From contig NZ_CP061308.1 in NCBI RefSeq assembly GCF_018687935.1, forward strand, positions 1,358,048-1,422,047: a stretch of DNA of 64,000 bases. Reading direction: 5' to 3'. The notes beneath the pieces are model-generated. The model saw only the letters and a list, made by a program, of their open reading frames with translations, was not told the DNA's origin and made no database searches. Below, piece by piece: positions 32,908-41,250 of the stretch. Origin of the DNA: Polynucleobacter sp. JS-JIR-5-A7 (lineage in GTDB: Bacteria; Pseudomonadota; Gammaproteobacteria; Burkholderiales; Burkholderiaceae). Positions within the stretch are counted from its first letter, which is position 1; the number at the start of each line of letters is the position of its first letter. A program made the position numbers and the translations under genes.

Positions 32908-34125
32908 CTAAAGGGCTTGAGCACAAGCATGGCCACTTGCCCAGGCCCACTGAAAATTGTGACCCCCTAAGTGCCCGGTGACATCAACACATTCACCAAT
33001 GAAATATAAACCTGGATGTTGGCGCGACATCATCGTTTGCCCATCTAAGTCTTTTGTATCTACACCGCCTAGCATGACCTCAGCCTTTTTCCAACCCAAA
33101 GTTCCGGCCGGCTTCACAGCCCAATTGGTGATGAGCTCTTTGAGGGCCTGACGATCTTTCTTGGATACCTCGGCCCACTTACGCCCCAGCAGATTTCTTT
33201 GCTCTGCAAAAGCTTTGGCGAGCCTTTGGGGTAAAACAGAAGCCAAAATGGTTTCTGTCAGCTTAAGACGATTGTCTTCATTGTTAAATAAGGTATCGCA
33301 GTTAAAGCCACCTGGTCGCTCAATGGCACCTAACCAATCAATATGGATAGGCTCACCCTCAAGCCAATAACTACTGGCTTGTAGTACCGCAGGTCCAGAT
33401 AAACCTTTGTGGGTCAGCAACACATCTTCATTAAAGCGACATGCGCCATAACGATAGCCTTTAGAGCCAGATGCGATCCGGACTGGAACACTCAGACCAG
33501 CAAGCTCATTCAGATTACCAAAGGTCTCTGCAGTAAATGAGAGCGGCACTAATGCCGGCCTAGGATCAACCACCTCAAGACCAAACTGTTTTGCAATATC
33601 AAGAGAGTAAGCAGTTGCGCCAATTGCGGGAACAGGCAAGCCGCCCGTCGCCATGACTACAGAATGGGTTTTCTCTACACCCTCGCTGGTATGAATGAGC
33701 CAATGCTCACCCTCTTTTGTAACAGCTGCTACTACTACGGGATTACGGATTACGACTTTTCCTGTGGCACATTCAGCGAACAACATCTCGATAATCTGCT
33801 TGGCAGAATCGTCGCAAAATAATTGCCCTTGATGTTTCTCATGGTAGTGAATGCCATGAGCAGTCACGAGTTTGATGAATTCTTTTGAGGGATATTTTGC
33901 TAAGGCACTCTTTACAAAATGAGGATTGAGCGAGAGAAAATTAGCAGGGCTGCTATGGACATTAGTAAAGTTGCAACGCCCTCCACCGCTAATACGGATC
34001 TTTTCACCTAAAACTGGTGCATGATCTAAAACGAGTACTTTTTTGCCAAGCTGACCAGCTACACCAGCACAAAACAGACCAGCTGCACCGCCACCGATAA
34101 CGATGGCATCCCAAGCCTTCGTCAT
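32908..34125 (-). CDS. BaiN/HI0933-like FAD-dependent oxidoreductase
   Basis: A 405-residue cytosolic flavoprotein. The Rossmann FAD site VIGGGAAGLFCAG is at 10-22, the family signature GEKIRISGGGRCNFTN at about 40-55, a second motif MATGGLPVPAIGATAYSLD, and the C-terminal FIGECVDVTGHLGGHNFQWAWASG. This is the YhiN/HI0933 family, with BaiN-type reductase relatives. The natural substrate is unknown. It lies three bases downstream of the channel-like gene, so the two are probably one transcript. Confidence 0.9.
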   Translation of the reverse strand: MTKAWDAIVIGGGAAGLFCAGVAGQLGKKVLVLDHAPVLGEKIRISGGGRCNFTNVHSSPANFLSLNPHFVKSALAKYPSKEFIKLVTAHGIHYHEKHQGQLFCDDSAKQIIEMLFAECATGKVVIRNPVVVAAVTKEGEHWLIHTSEGVEKTHSVVMATGGLPVPAIGATAYSLDIAKQFGLEVVDPRPALVPLSFTAETFGNLNELAGLSVPVRIASGSKGYRYGACRFNEDVLLTHKGLSGPAVLQASSYWLEGEPIHIDWLGAIERPGGFNCDTLFNNEDNRLKLTETILASVLPQRLAKAFAEQRNLLGRKWAEVSKKDRQALKELITNWAVKPAGTLGWKKAEVMLGGVDTKDLDGQTMMSRQHPGLYFIGECVDVTGHLGGHNFQWAWASGHACAQAL

Positions 34126-34128
34126 GAT

Positions 34129-34641
34129 TTATTCAAAGCGATCAATGATCTCAGAAGAGATATTGAGTTTTTTCATGTGTAGCTTGGTATAGGCCTGACG
34201 AAAATTCTTGGTCATTGAAATCATGACAGAGGCAGTCCATGCAAAAGAAAACATCCCCGAGAAGGCAATGATGACTGCCAGCATTTTCCAGCCATCTGGC
34301 AGAATATCTTCCATGAAACCCATCGCGGTATAGGTGCTGCCACTAAATAAAATGCTTTGCCCTAAAGTAGGCACCAATTTAAATACAAACAGCGCGATAC
34401 CCCAAATAAAAATTTCTGTAATGTGGGTGAGGAATAAACAAAATACACTAATGTAAAAGCAGGCAGCAACCGTAGAATATTTTTTCTCAGCTAAATACAG
34501 AAAAGTTTTGACTTCATAGCGCTTAGCAATCTGCAGTAACAAAACACCATGAAATACCATCACCACCAATAACATGACTCCACCTAAGAGGTAGCCGGGT
34601 AGGTCTAAATTGCTAGCAATGCTAGTTTGTGCAGGGTTCAT
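34129..34641 (-). CDS. Two-pore-type ion-channel-like membrane protein with altered filter
   Basis: A 170-residue inner-membrane protein with about four hydrophobic segments. The last two helices flank a pore-like segment STYTAMGFMEDILPDGW (about 102-118) at the place where potassium channels have TVGYGD, so it resembles the Ion_trans_2 domain. The glycine-tyrosine-glycine filter is replaced by AMGF, so classical K+ selectivity is unlikely. It lies between the LOG gene and the BaiN-like gene on the same strand. Function unknown. Confidence 0.62.
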   Translation of the reverse strand: MNPAQTSIASNLDLPGYLLGGVMLLVVMVFHGVLLLQIAKRYEVKTFLYLAEKKYSTVAACFYISVFCLFLTHITEIFIWGIALFVFKLVPTLGQSILFSGSTYTAMGFMEDILPDGWKMLAVIIAFSGMFSFAWTASVMISMTKNFRQAYTKLHMKKLNISSEIIDRFE

Positions 34642-34690
34642 AAATGGATTCGATTGTCTTTAGGCTATTTTACTTTGGCCGACAATGCCT

Positions 34691-35548
34691 TTAGGCCAAT
34701 TGATACCAGTCTTGAATGATCTTCCAAGCTTCTTGGGCAGTCTCGACAAAATGGATCGCTTTCATATCCTCTTGATCAATCACCCCAAACTGCACCATTC
34801 CCTCAAAGTTCACCATCTCATTCCAAAAAGCTTTGCCTACTAATATGACTGGGATGCTAACTACCTTTTTAGTCTGCATCAAAGTTAACACCTCAAATAG
34901 CTCATCAAAAGACCCAAAGCCACCAGGATAAGCAACGATGGCCCTAGCTCGCAACATGAAATGCATCTTACGTAAAGCAAAGTAATGAAAGCGGAAACTT
35001 AAGCCTGGACTGATATAAGGATTCGGGTGCTGCTCTCTTGGCAAACTAATATTAAAACCAATCGTTTGATCACCCGCTTCAAATGCACCACGATTAGCCG
35101 CCTCCATAATTCCCGGGCCACCGCCAGTACAAATGTGTAACTTGTTAGAACTCAGTTGTTGAGTCGCGTTGTAATGCGCTACTAAAGCCCCGAAGTCTCT
35201 AGCAGATTCGTAATACTGACTATGAAGTAATGCTTTCTTGGCAGACTCCAACTCTGTAGGCGTCTTGGCATCCTTGATGAATACTTCTGCATGCTCTCGA
35301 CTGACAAAACGGGTAGAACCAAATACTGTAATCGTATGGTCTATGCCATGTTCTTTTAGCAGTATCTCAGGCTTGAGTAATTCCAATTCAAAGCGAATAC
35401 CGATCGTTTCCCTGCGAGACAAAAATGCTTCATCGTCAAAAGCAAACTTATAAGAATCAACGGAATCTTGTTCAGACGTCTGACTCTTGTGAAGATTTAA
35501 AAACTCAGTAATGGTTTGAGCATTATTAATGGGAAGCTTTGGACTCAT
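34691..35548 (-). CDS. LOG family protein (TIGR00730-like, long form)
   Basis: A 285-residue Rossmann-like protein of the LOG/lysine-decarboxylase-like family, whose studied members are phosphoribohydrolases releasing cytokinin-like bases or hydrolysing nucleotides. Signature GGGPGIMEA at 142-150 and PGGFGSFDE at 208-216. An N-terminal helical extension of about 70 residues makes it longer than the usual 180-200. It is the first of the minus-strand trio LOG, channel-like, BaiN-like. Confidence 0.9.
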   Translation of the reverse strand: MSPKLPINNAQTITEFLNLHKSQTSEQDSVDSYKFAFDDEAFLSRRETIGIRFELELLKPEILLKEHGIDHTITVFGSTRFVSREHAEVFIKDAKTPTELESAKKALLHSQYYESARDFGALVAHYNATQQLSSNKLHICTGGGPGIMEAANRGAFEAGDQTIGFNISLPREQHPNPYISPGLSFRFHYFALRKMHFMLRARAIVAYPGGFGSFDELFEVLTLMQTKKVVSIPVILVGKAFWNEMVNFEGMVQFGVIDQEDMKAIHFVETAQEAWKIIQDWYQLA

Positions 35549-35727
35549 ATTGCTACCTTAAAACATCTATGTGAAATCATCTTATCCTTTGTGCTTCCCC
35601 ACTCAATATTCTCAGTATTAATACCTAGTTTAACCAGGAGAATCAGCCACCAGGGCTTGCGAGGATTTACTGAGGCTCTAAGTAGAGTTAATATTGACAG
35701 AATTTAAACCAAACCGAGGGAAAATCC

Positions 35728-35931
35728 ATGAGCAACCGTTCAATCATCATTATGGTACTTGTATTAGTTGGTGCCACAGCCTACTTACTCCTCAAGGGCG
35801 ATGGCAATATTGATATGGGCGGTGAAAAGCATGGTGCTGAAGCAGTTCATATTGAAGATGCTAAAAAAGATGCTCCTCCAGCAGCTCCGGCGGCACCAGC
35901 AGCAGCCCCTGCAGCTGACGCGAAGAAGTAA
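35728..35931 (+). CDS. Small membrane-anchored Ala/Pro-rich protein
   Basis: A 67-residue protein: a single N-terminal membrane helix (about 5-23), a short acidic stretch, then a tail of Ala-Pro repeats ending Ala-Asp-Ala-Lys-Lys. GAGGG precedes the ATG and a strong terminator follows the stop, so it is a genuine monocistronic gene. No family recognised. The 180-base gap upstream holds no other ORF I can support. Confidence 0.6.
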   Translation: MSNRSIIIMVLVLVGATAYLLLKGDGNIDMGGEKHGAEAVHIEDAKKDAPPAAPAAPAAAPAADAKK

Positions 35932-35949
35932 TTCTTCAATAGCAAATGA

Positions 35950-35974
35950 AACCGCGGTTCGCCGCGGTTTTTTT
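35950..35974 (+). terminator. Rho-independent terminator
   Basis: Eight-base GC-rich stem AACCGCGG / CCGCGGTT with a TTCG tetraloop followed by a run of T lies 18 bases after the stop of the small Ala/Pro-rich gene. Confidence 0.92.
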
Positions 35975-35985
35975 ATACTTACTGA

Positions 35986-36807
35986 ATGAACAAAGTTCTT
36001 TTCTTCCTCGCAATACTGTGGATTTCACAATCTAGCTATAGCCAACCCTCTGGCCAGTCCTATCGCCCCATGAAAACTATTGATCCCTCCATGATTTCCT
36101 CGTTTGCGCCTACAGGCACTCTACGTGTTGGCATTAACTTAGGTAATCCCATTTTGGCCAATGAAAATCCTGTGAGCCACCAAGCCCAGGGAGTGACGGT
36201 TGATATCGCCCAAGAAATCGGGAAGCGTATTGGCCTACCAGTCAAACTCATTCCATTCAAAACAGCAGGCAATACAGTGGATGCCGTGAAGACTGGGGAG
36301 ATTGATTTAGTGTTCGTAGCAATTGATCCCGTCAGAGGCGCTGATATTAGCTATACGCCAGCCTATATCCAGATTGAAGGTGCTTATATGGTCAAAGCTA
36401 GCTCACCCATTAAGATAAATGAACAAGTTGACGTAGCTGGTAATGAAATCGTAGTTGGCAAGGGGAGCGCCTATGACCTCTACCTCACACGAGAAATCAA
36501 ACATGCCACTCTTCTCCGAGCTGCAAGCTCACAAGCAGTCGTGGATGACTTTATGTCAGGTAAAGGTAATGTGGCAGCAGGCGTAAAACAGCAGCTAGAG
36601 AGTGATGCCAAGCGCTATGAGGGATTGCGGATGTTGCCAGGTCGCTTTATGGCAATCAATCAAGCCATTGGTATTCCGAAGGCAAGGCCCCAATACGAAC
36701 TGACCACTGCATATTTAAGCGATGTGATTACTCAGCTCAAGCAATCCGGCTTTGTGGCACAAGCATTGCAACGCCATCAGATTGAAGGCGCTAAGGTAGC
36801 GGACTAA
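35986..36807 (+). CDS. Family 3 amino-acid-type solute-binding protein
   Basis: A 273-residue periplasmic protein with a short signal peptide (end near SYSQ, 19). The family 3 (SBP_bac_3) lobe begins at TGTLRVGINLGNPI (43-56). VTVDIAQEIGKRIGLPVKLIPF and TGEIDLVFVAIDPVRGADISYTPAYI are the diagnostic segments. It would bind an amino acid or small carboxylate. There is no cognate permease or ATPase alongside. nnrD follows 62 bases later. Confidence 0.87.
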   Translation: MNKVLFFLAILWISQSSYSQPSGQSYRPMKTIDPSMISSFAPTGTLRVGINLGNPILANENPVSHQAQGVTVDIAQEIGKRIGLPVKLIPFKTAGNTVDAVKTGEIDLVFVAIDPVRGADISYTPAYIQIEGAYMVKASSPIKINEQVDVAGNEIVVGKGSAYDLYLTREIKHATLLRAASSQAVVDDFMSGKGNVAAGVKQQLESDAKRYEGLRMLPGRFMAINQAIGIPKARPQYELTTAYLSDVITQLKQSGFVAQALQRHQIEGAKVAD

Positions 36808-36869
36808 GCTTACCCAATAAAGTAGCTCAATTAGCTAAATTCCAATGCATTCAGAGCGATACTACTGGC

Positions 36870-37772
36870 ATGACCTTAGCACCTAGCAAGCTCGATATCC
36901 TCCAAGCGCTGAGTCCACTCGGCCCACTCATGCGCCTCAAGCGTGAGCCTGCTGAGCATAAGGGTCACGCTGGTAAAGCCGTCTTGATCGGTGGTGCACC
37001 TGGAATGGCAGGCGCCCTCCTCCTTGCCGGAAATGCTTGCCTTCATCTTGGTGCTGGCTGGACCATATTAGAAATGCTTGATCCTGCGTCTGCACGCGCT
37101 GATAGCAATCAACCTGAACTCATGATTCGCCTGGCTAACAATGAACCTAGCGAGGTATTAAATCAAAACCAACCTGATGTCATTGCGATCGGACCTGGGC
37201 TTGGTAATTCTGCATTAGCGATTAAATGGCTCAAGGCTTGCCTGGCTTATCCCAAGGTTCCGTTGATTATTGATGCAGATGCACTCAATCTGATTGCAGA
37301 CTCAACTGAGATACTCAGTGCACTTCAACTACGCAATCAACAATTTCCAGGTCAAAGTATTCTGACTCCTCATCCAGGTGAAGCGGCCCAGTTATTAAAA
37401 TCTTCATCCGCAGAAATTCAAGTAGATCGCTTCAGCTCGCTTCATCAATTAGTTCAGTTAACTCAGTCTATGGTTGTTCTCAAAGGTCAACACACCTTAA
37501 TTGCGGGACCCCAACACTCTGCAGTTCAATGTGAAGCCGGTAATCCCGGTATGGGCACCGGTGGCATGGGTGATGTATTGACCGGCAGCATTACAGCAAT
37601 CGCTGCTCAAGGGGTGCATCACCATCTGAATCTTTGGGACTCTAGCTGCATCGCTGTTCAGCTCCATGCTTGCGCTGCCGATAGCCTAGTACAAAAAGGG
37701 GTTGGCCCAATAGGGTTAACTCCTTCTGAAGTAATTGCAGAGATGAGAAGCCTCCTGAATAAACTGTTATAA
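36870..37772 (+). CDS. nnrD: ADP/ATP-dependent NAD(P)H-hydrate dehydratase (stand-alone kinase-fold domain)
   Basis: Repairs hydrated NADH/NADPH. The 300-residue protein is the carbohydrate-kinase-fold domain of YjeF only, with KGHAGKAVLIGGAPGMAGA at the start and the phosphate-binding NPGMGTGGMGDVLTG (about 226-240) containing the catalytic Asp. The epimerase (NnrE) domain that is fused in E. coli is absent here. An EamA transporter gene starts six bases after the stop. Confidence 0.92.
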   Translation: MTLAPSKLDILQALSPLGPLMRLKREPAEHKGHAGKAVLIGGAPGMAGALLLAGNACLHLGAGWTILEMLDPASARADSNQPELMIRLANNEPSEVLNQNQPDVIAIGPGLGNSALAIKWLKACLAYPKVPLIIDADALNLIADSTEILSALQLRNQQFPGQSILTPHPGEAAQLLKSSSAEIQVDRFSSLHQLVQLTQSMVVLKGQHTLIAGPQHSAVQCEAGNPGMGTGGMGDVLTGSITAIAAQGVHHHLNLWDSSCIAVQLHACAADSLVQKGVGPIGLTPSEVIAEMRSLLNKLL

Positions 37773-37778
37773 AACCGT

Positions 37779-38756
37779 ATGCAATCCACTAGCGCTGAAC
37801 ATCACCACCGACGTTACCTCTATGGCATTTTGATGGCCGGAGTGGGCTCCATGCTCTTTTCCGGTAAAGCTGTATTGGTAAAGCTGGCTTTTGGTTATGG
37901 GGCCAATGCAGAAACTTTATTAGCATTACGTATGCTGATGGCACTTCCAATGTTTTGGAGCGTCTACTGGTGGGAGTCTCGCAGAAAACCAATGAGTCCG
38001 ATTACTTGGCAAGACCGTGGCAAATTATTTTTCCTCGGTTTCTTAGGATACTTTTTATCTAGCTATATTGATTTCTTGGGACTGCAATATATCTCCGTTG
38101 GATTGGAGCGCATTGTTCTCTACCTGACACCAACGATTGTTTTACTCATTTCCTACTTTGCTTTAAATAAGCACATTTCAAGAATGCAGTGGTATGCCCT
38201 TGTGGTGGGATACCTTGGGGTATTTGTCGTCTTTATTCAAGATGCGAGCTCGACAGGCATTCATGCATGGCTAGGGATGATATTAGTCTTTGGTAGCGCG
38301 TGTAGTTATGCCATCTATATGATCGGCTCTGGCGAAATGGTCAAGCGCATTGGTAGTGTGCGCCTAGTAGTCTACGCAAGCACGGCGTCTGCAGTATTTA
38401 GCGTGATTCAATCCTCACTGTATAACCCTAGCGCTGTGTTTGAACAGGCTGCACAGATTTACTGGCTCAGTCTTCTCAATGCAGGATTGTGCACAGTGAT
38501 TCCCATGTTCCTCGTGATGATTGCGATCAATCGCATAGGCTCACCACTCGTTGCACAGGCCGGCATCCTCGGTCCTGTCTCCACTATTTTCTTGGGTTAC
38601 TTTATTTTGTCTGAGCCAATTACTTTGATGCAGATTGGCGGAATGGTGCTGGTGATTGCTGCTATGTGGTTGTTAGTACGTAACGATGCCCCAAGAAAAA
38701 AGTCATCTGACTCTAAAACATCCGATGACTTTAATGAAGTGGAACCCCTCAACTAA
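37779..38756 (+). CDS. EamA/DMT superfamily transporter
   Basis: A 325-residue inner-membrane protein with ten helices in two EamA halves (about 12-150 and 165-312), an exporter of metabolites. It starts six bases after nnrD, so translational coupling is likely. The C-terminal tail is hydrophilic (Lys/Ser/Asp-rich). Substrate unknown. Confidence 0.88.
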   Translation: MQSTSAEHHHRRYLYGILMAGVGSMLFSGKAVLVKLAFGYGANAETLLALRMLMALPMFWSVYWWESRRKPMSPITWQDRGKLFFLGFLGYFLSSYIDFLGLQYISVGLERIVLYLTPTIVLLISYFALNKHISRMQWYALVVGYLGVFVVFIQDASSTGIHAWLGMILVFGSACSYAIYMIGSGEMVKRIGSVRLVVYASTASAVFSVIQSSLYNPSAVFEQAAQIYWLSLLNAGLCTVIPMFLVMIAINRIGSPLVAQAGILGPVSTIFLGYFILSEPITLMQIGGMVLVIAAMWLLVRNDAPRKKSSDSKTSDDFNEVEPLN

Positions 38757-38770
38757 GAGACTAGAAACTA

Positions 38771-39019
38771 CTAAGCTGCTGGTTCTGTAGCTTTAGCTCT
38801 TTTCTTAGACTTCTTCTTGGTTTTTTTCTCGGCTTTCTTTTCTTTTTTAGTCTTCTTTGCGACCGCTTTATCCGTTGGTGCTACATCTGGAGCAGCAGTA
38901 GGCGCTGAAGTAGGAGCAGCAGCCGTGGAAGAATCGGCAGCCATCGCGGAGATGGAAGATAACCCAATCGCTGCTGAAACAAGGGTGGCCAAACTAAAGC
39001 GAGCGATACGAGAAATCAT
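38771..39019 (-). CDS. Small exported protein with Ala/Pro linker and Lys-rich tail
   Basis: An 82-residue protein. Signal peptide ending AMAA (about 27), an Ala/Thr/Pro linker, then a tail from about residue 50 made of Lys-Lys-x repeats (KKTKKEKKAEKKTKKKSKKR). The start is ATG 39019 with GGAG at good distance; an earlier in-frame start overlaps that site. A polycation in the periplasm could bind polyanions such as DNA or LPS, but no function is known. Confidence 0.62.
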   Translation of the reverse strand: MISRIARFSLATLVSAAIGLSSISAMAADSSTAAAPTSAPTAAPDVAPTDKAVAKKTKKEKKAEKKTKKKSKKRAKATEPAA

Positions 39020-39049
39020 GCGATTCTCCAAGAAGGTTATCAATCATTT

Positions 39050-39077
39050 AAAAAGGCCATCATCAGACGGCCTTTTT
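39050..39077 (-). terminator. Terminator of the aminotransferase gene
   Basis: Nine-base arms AAAAAGGCC / GGCCTTTTT with a ten-base loop lie 16 bases past the stop of the minus-strand aminotransferase. T runs occur on both strands. Confidence 0.85.
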
Positions 39078-39093
39078 GTTTTACTAAATCGCC

Positions 39094-40242
39094 TTATGCA
39101 GGCTGCGCTTCTGCCTCAGTAATTTTTTCTAGGGCGGCAGCTAAGTGACCAACAGTACGGTCAACATGAGCCAGCTTTTCTAAACCAAATAAACCTAGAC
39201 GGAATGTACGGAAATCTGATCTTTCATCACACTGAAGTGGCACACCTGCAGCAGTTTGCATGCCTAGCGCAATAAATTTCTTGCCAGACTGAATATCTGG
39301 ATCCTTGGTGTAGCTCACGACTACGCAAGGGGCTTGGAAGCCTTTCGCAGAAACTGAGTGATAGCCTTTGGATACGAGTAATTCACGAACTTTGGTACCA
39401 AGCTCTACTTGTTTTGTTTTTAAAGCAGCAAAGCCAAGAGATTGTGTTTCTTTCATGACACCGCGCAAGATCTTGAGTGCATCGGTAGGCATAGTGGTGT
39501 GATACACATGGCCGCCCTTTTCATAGGCTTCCATGATTTGTAACCACTTTTTCAAGTCCATTGAAAAACTACTGCTTTGAGTAGTATCAATACGCTCACG
39601 GGCTCTTTCGCCTAATGCAATTAAGGCGCAGCATGGTGAGCTGCTCCAACCTTTTTGTGGCGCTGTAATTAAGACGTCCACATTACAAGCTCTCATATCA
39701 ACCCACATTGCACCAGAGGCAATGCAATCTAATACAAACAAACCATTTACAGAGCGCACTGCCTCACCAACTGCTTTGAGGTAATCATCTGGCAAGATGA
39801 TGCCGGCAGAAGTTTCAACGTGAGGAGCAAATACCACGGCTGGCTTTTCTTTCTTAATAAAAGCCACTACTTCCTCAATCGGTGCAGGGGCAAATACACC
39901 CTGTGCAGAATCTTCTAATTGACGACCTTTGATAACAGATACATTGTCAGCGATATGGTCCAAGTCAAAAATTTGGGTCCAACGATAGCTAAACCAGCCA
40001 TTGCGCAACACTAAACACTTCTGTTTATTGGCAAATTGACGAGCAACTGCTTCCATGCCGAAAGTACCGCTACCAGGAACGATCACTGCAGAGCTGGCGT
40101 TATAAGCATCCTTGAGGACACTAGAAATATCGACCATCACACGTTTAAATTCTTCAGACATGTGATTTAAAGAGCGATCGGTGTAAACAACCGAAAACTC
40201 TAACAATCCATCTGGATCAACATTGGGAAGTAAGCCTGGCAT
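39094..40242 (-). CDS. Class V aminotransferase (serine/alanine-glyoxylate type)
   Basis: PLP-dependent transaminase of 382 residues, cytosolic. Cofactor Lys197 in TAPQKGWSS, Asp172 in LDCIASGAMW and PGSGTFGMEAV near residues 56-66 are as in the serine-glyoxylate/alanine-glyoxylate branch. Related enzymes also act on 2-aminoethylphosphonate or purine-derived ureidoglycine, so the amino donor is not certain. AGGA precedes the ATG. It lies 54 bases downstream of Bug 7 on the same strand and has its own terminator. Confidence 0.9.
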   Translation of the reverse strand: MPGLLPNVDPDGLLEFSVVYTDRSLNHMSEEFKRVMVDISSVLKDAYNASSAVIVPGSGTFGMEAVARQFANKQKCLVLRNGWFSYRWTQIFDLDHIADNVSVIKGRQLEDSAQGVFAPAPIEEVVAFIKKEKPAVVFAPHVETSAGIILPDDYLKAVGEAVRSVNGLFVLDCIASGAMWVDMRACNVDVLITAPQKGWSSSPCCALIALGERARERIDTTQSSSFSMDLKKWLQIMEAYEKGGHVYHTTMPTDALKILRGVMKETQSLGFAALKTKQVELGTKVRELLVSKGYHSVSAKGFQAPCVVVSYTKDPDIQSGKKFIALGMQTAAGVPLQCDERSDFRTFRLGLFGLEKLAHVDRTVGHLAAALEKITEAEAQPA

Positions 40243-40296
40243 AGTAATTTCCTAGGGATTTCTGTAATTAGCCCTAAATGATACCGATTTAAGCAT

Positions 40297-41244
40297 TTAT
40301 TGCACTGCAATCTTGTTTTCTTTGATCAATTTGGCCCATTTTGACTGGTCTAGACGTAAAAACGCAGCAAATTCCTCGGCACTGCCACTGGCAGGGTCAC
40401 TTCCCCGCTCCAACATAGCCTTCCGAATTCTCTCCTGAGCTAAAACAAACATCACGGTTTGGTTGATCTTTTGCACCACCGATTTTGGTGTATTGGCAGG
40501 CGCGAACAATCCAAACCAACCTACTGCGCTATAGCCTGGTAGACCAGATTCGGCAACAGTGGGAATATTCGGCAAGGCTTCCGATCGCTTTGCACCCGTT
40601 TGCGCTAAAGCTAGTAACTTTCCAGATTCAATTTGTGGCATCACAGTTTGTGCAGGCGCAAACATTAAATCAATATGCCCTGCTAATAAATCCGTTAAAG
40701 CCTGCCCAGTTCCTTTGTATGGAACATGTAGTAATGTCACGCCAGCCATTGAAGCAAATAACTCACCTGCTAGGTGCGATGCCGAACCTGGTCCTGAAGA
40801 GCCATAACGAACTTTTCCAGGATTGGATTTTGCATAGGCAATTAAAGCCTTGATTGAAGTCACATTCAATCCAGAGTTAGTAGTAACAACATAGGGCGAA
40901 GCCGATACAAGCGCTACTGGAGAAAACTGTGCAATATTTTTTTCTGTGACGGCAGCAGTTGAGCCCATCAATAAGGTGTAGCCATCTGCTGGAGACTGGG
41001 CAACCAAGTCAGCACCAATGAAGCCGCTTGCACCTGGACGATTTTCAATCACGATAGATTGCTTCCATAATTCTCCGACTGTGGGAGCAATCAAACGAAT
41101 TAATGTATCTGCGCCGCCGCCAGGTGGAAACGGCACGATGACTTTAATTGACTTCGAGGGATAAACATCGGCTGCGCTAACAAATGATGACACAAGAGTA
41201 GTACAACACAAAAGTACCAACATCAGAGGCAATGCTCGCTTCAT
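40297..41244 (-). CDS. Bug family solute-binding protein 7
   Basis: TctC/Bug periplasmic binder, 315 residues. Signal peptide ending VSAA (about 25), ligand loop PFPPGGGAD (38-46), NRPGASGFIGADLVAQSPADGYTLL, HVPYKGTG, IPTVAESGLP. Its start lies six bases after the stop of an FAH-family gene, so the two form one operon. This is the tightest Bug-FAH pairing in the window and the best clue that these binders capture the FAH substrate class. No tctA/tctB. Confidence 0.9.
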   Translation of the reverse strand: MKRALPLMLVLLCCTTLVSSFVSAADVYPSKSIKVIVPFPPGGGADTLIRLIAPTVGELWKQSIVIENRPGASGFIGADLVAQSPADGYTLLMGSTAAVTEKNIAQFSPVALVSASPYVVTTNSGLNVTSIKALIAYAKSNPGKVRYGSSGPGSASHLAGELFASMAGVTLLHVPYKGTGQALTDLLAGHIDLMFAPAQTVMPQIESGKLLALAQTGAKRSEALPNIPTVAESGLPGYSAVGWFGLFAPANTPKSVVQKINQTVMFVLAQERIRKAMLERGSDPASGSAEEFAAFLRLDQSKWAKLIKENKIAVQ

Positions 41245-41250
41245 AATGCT

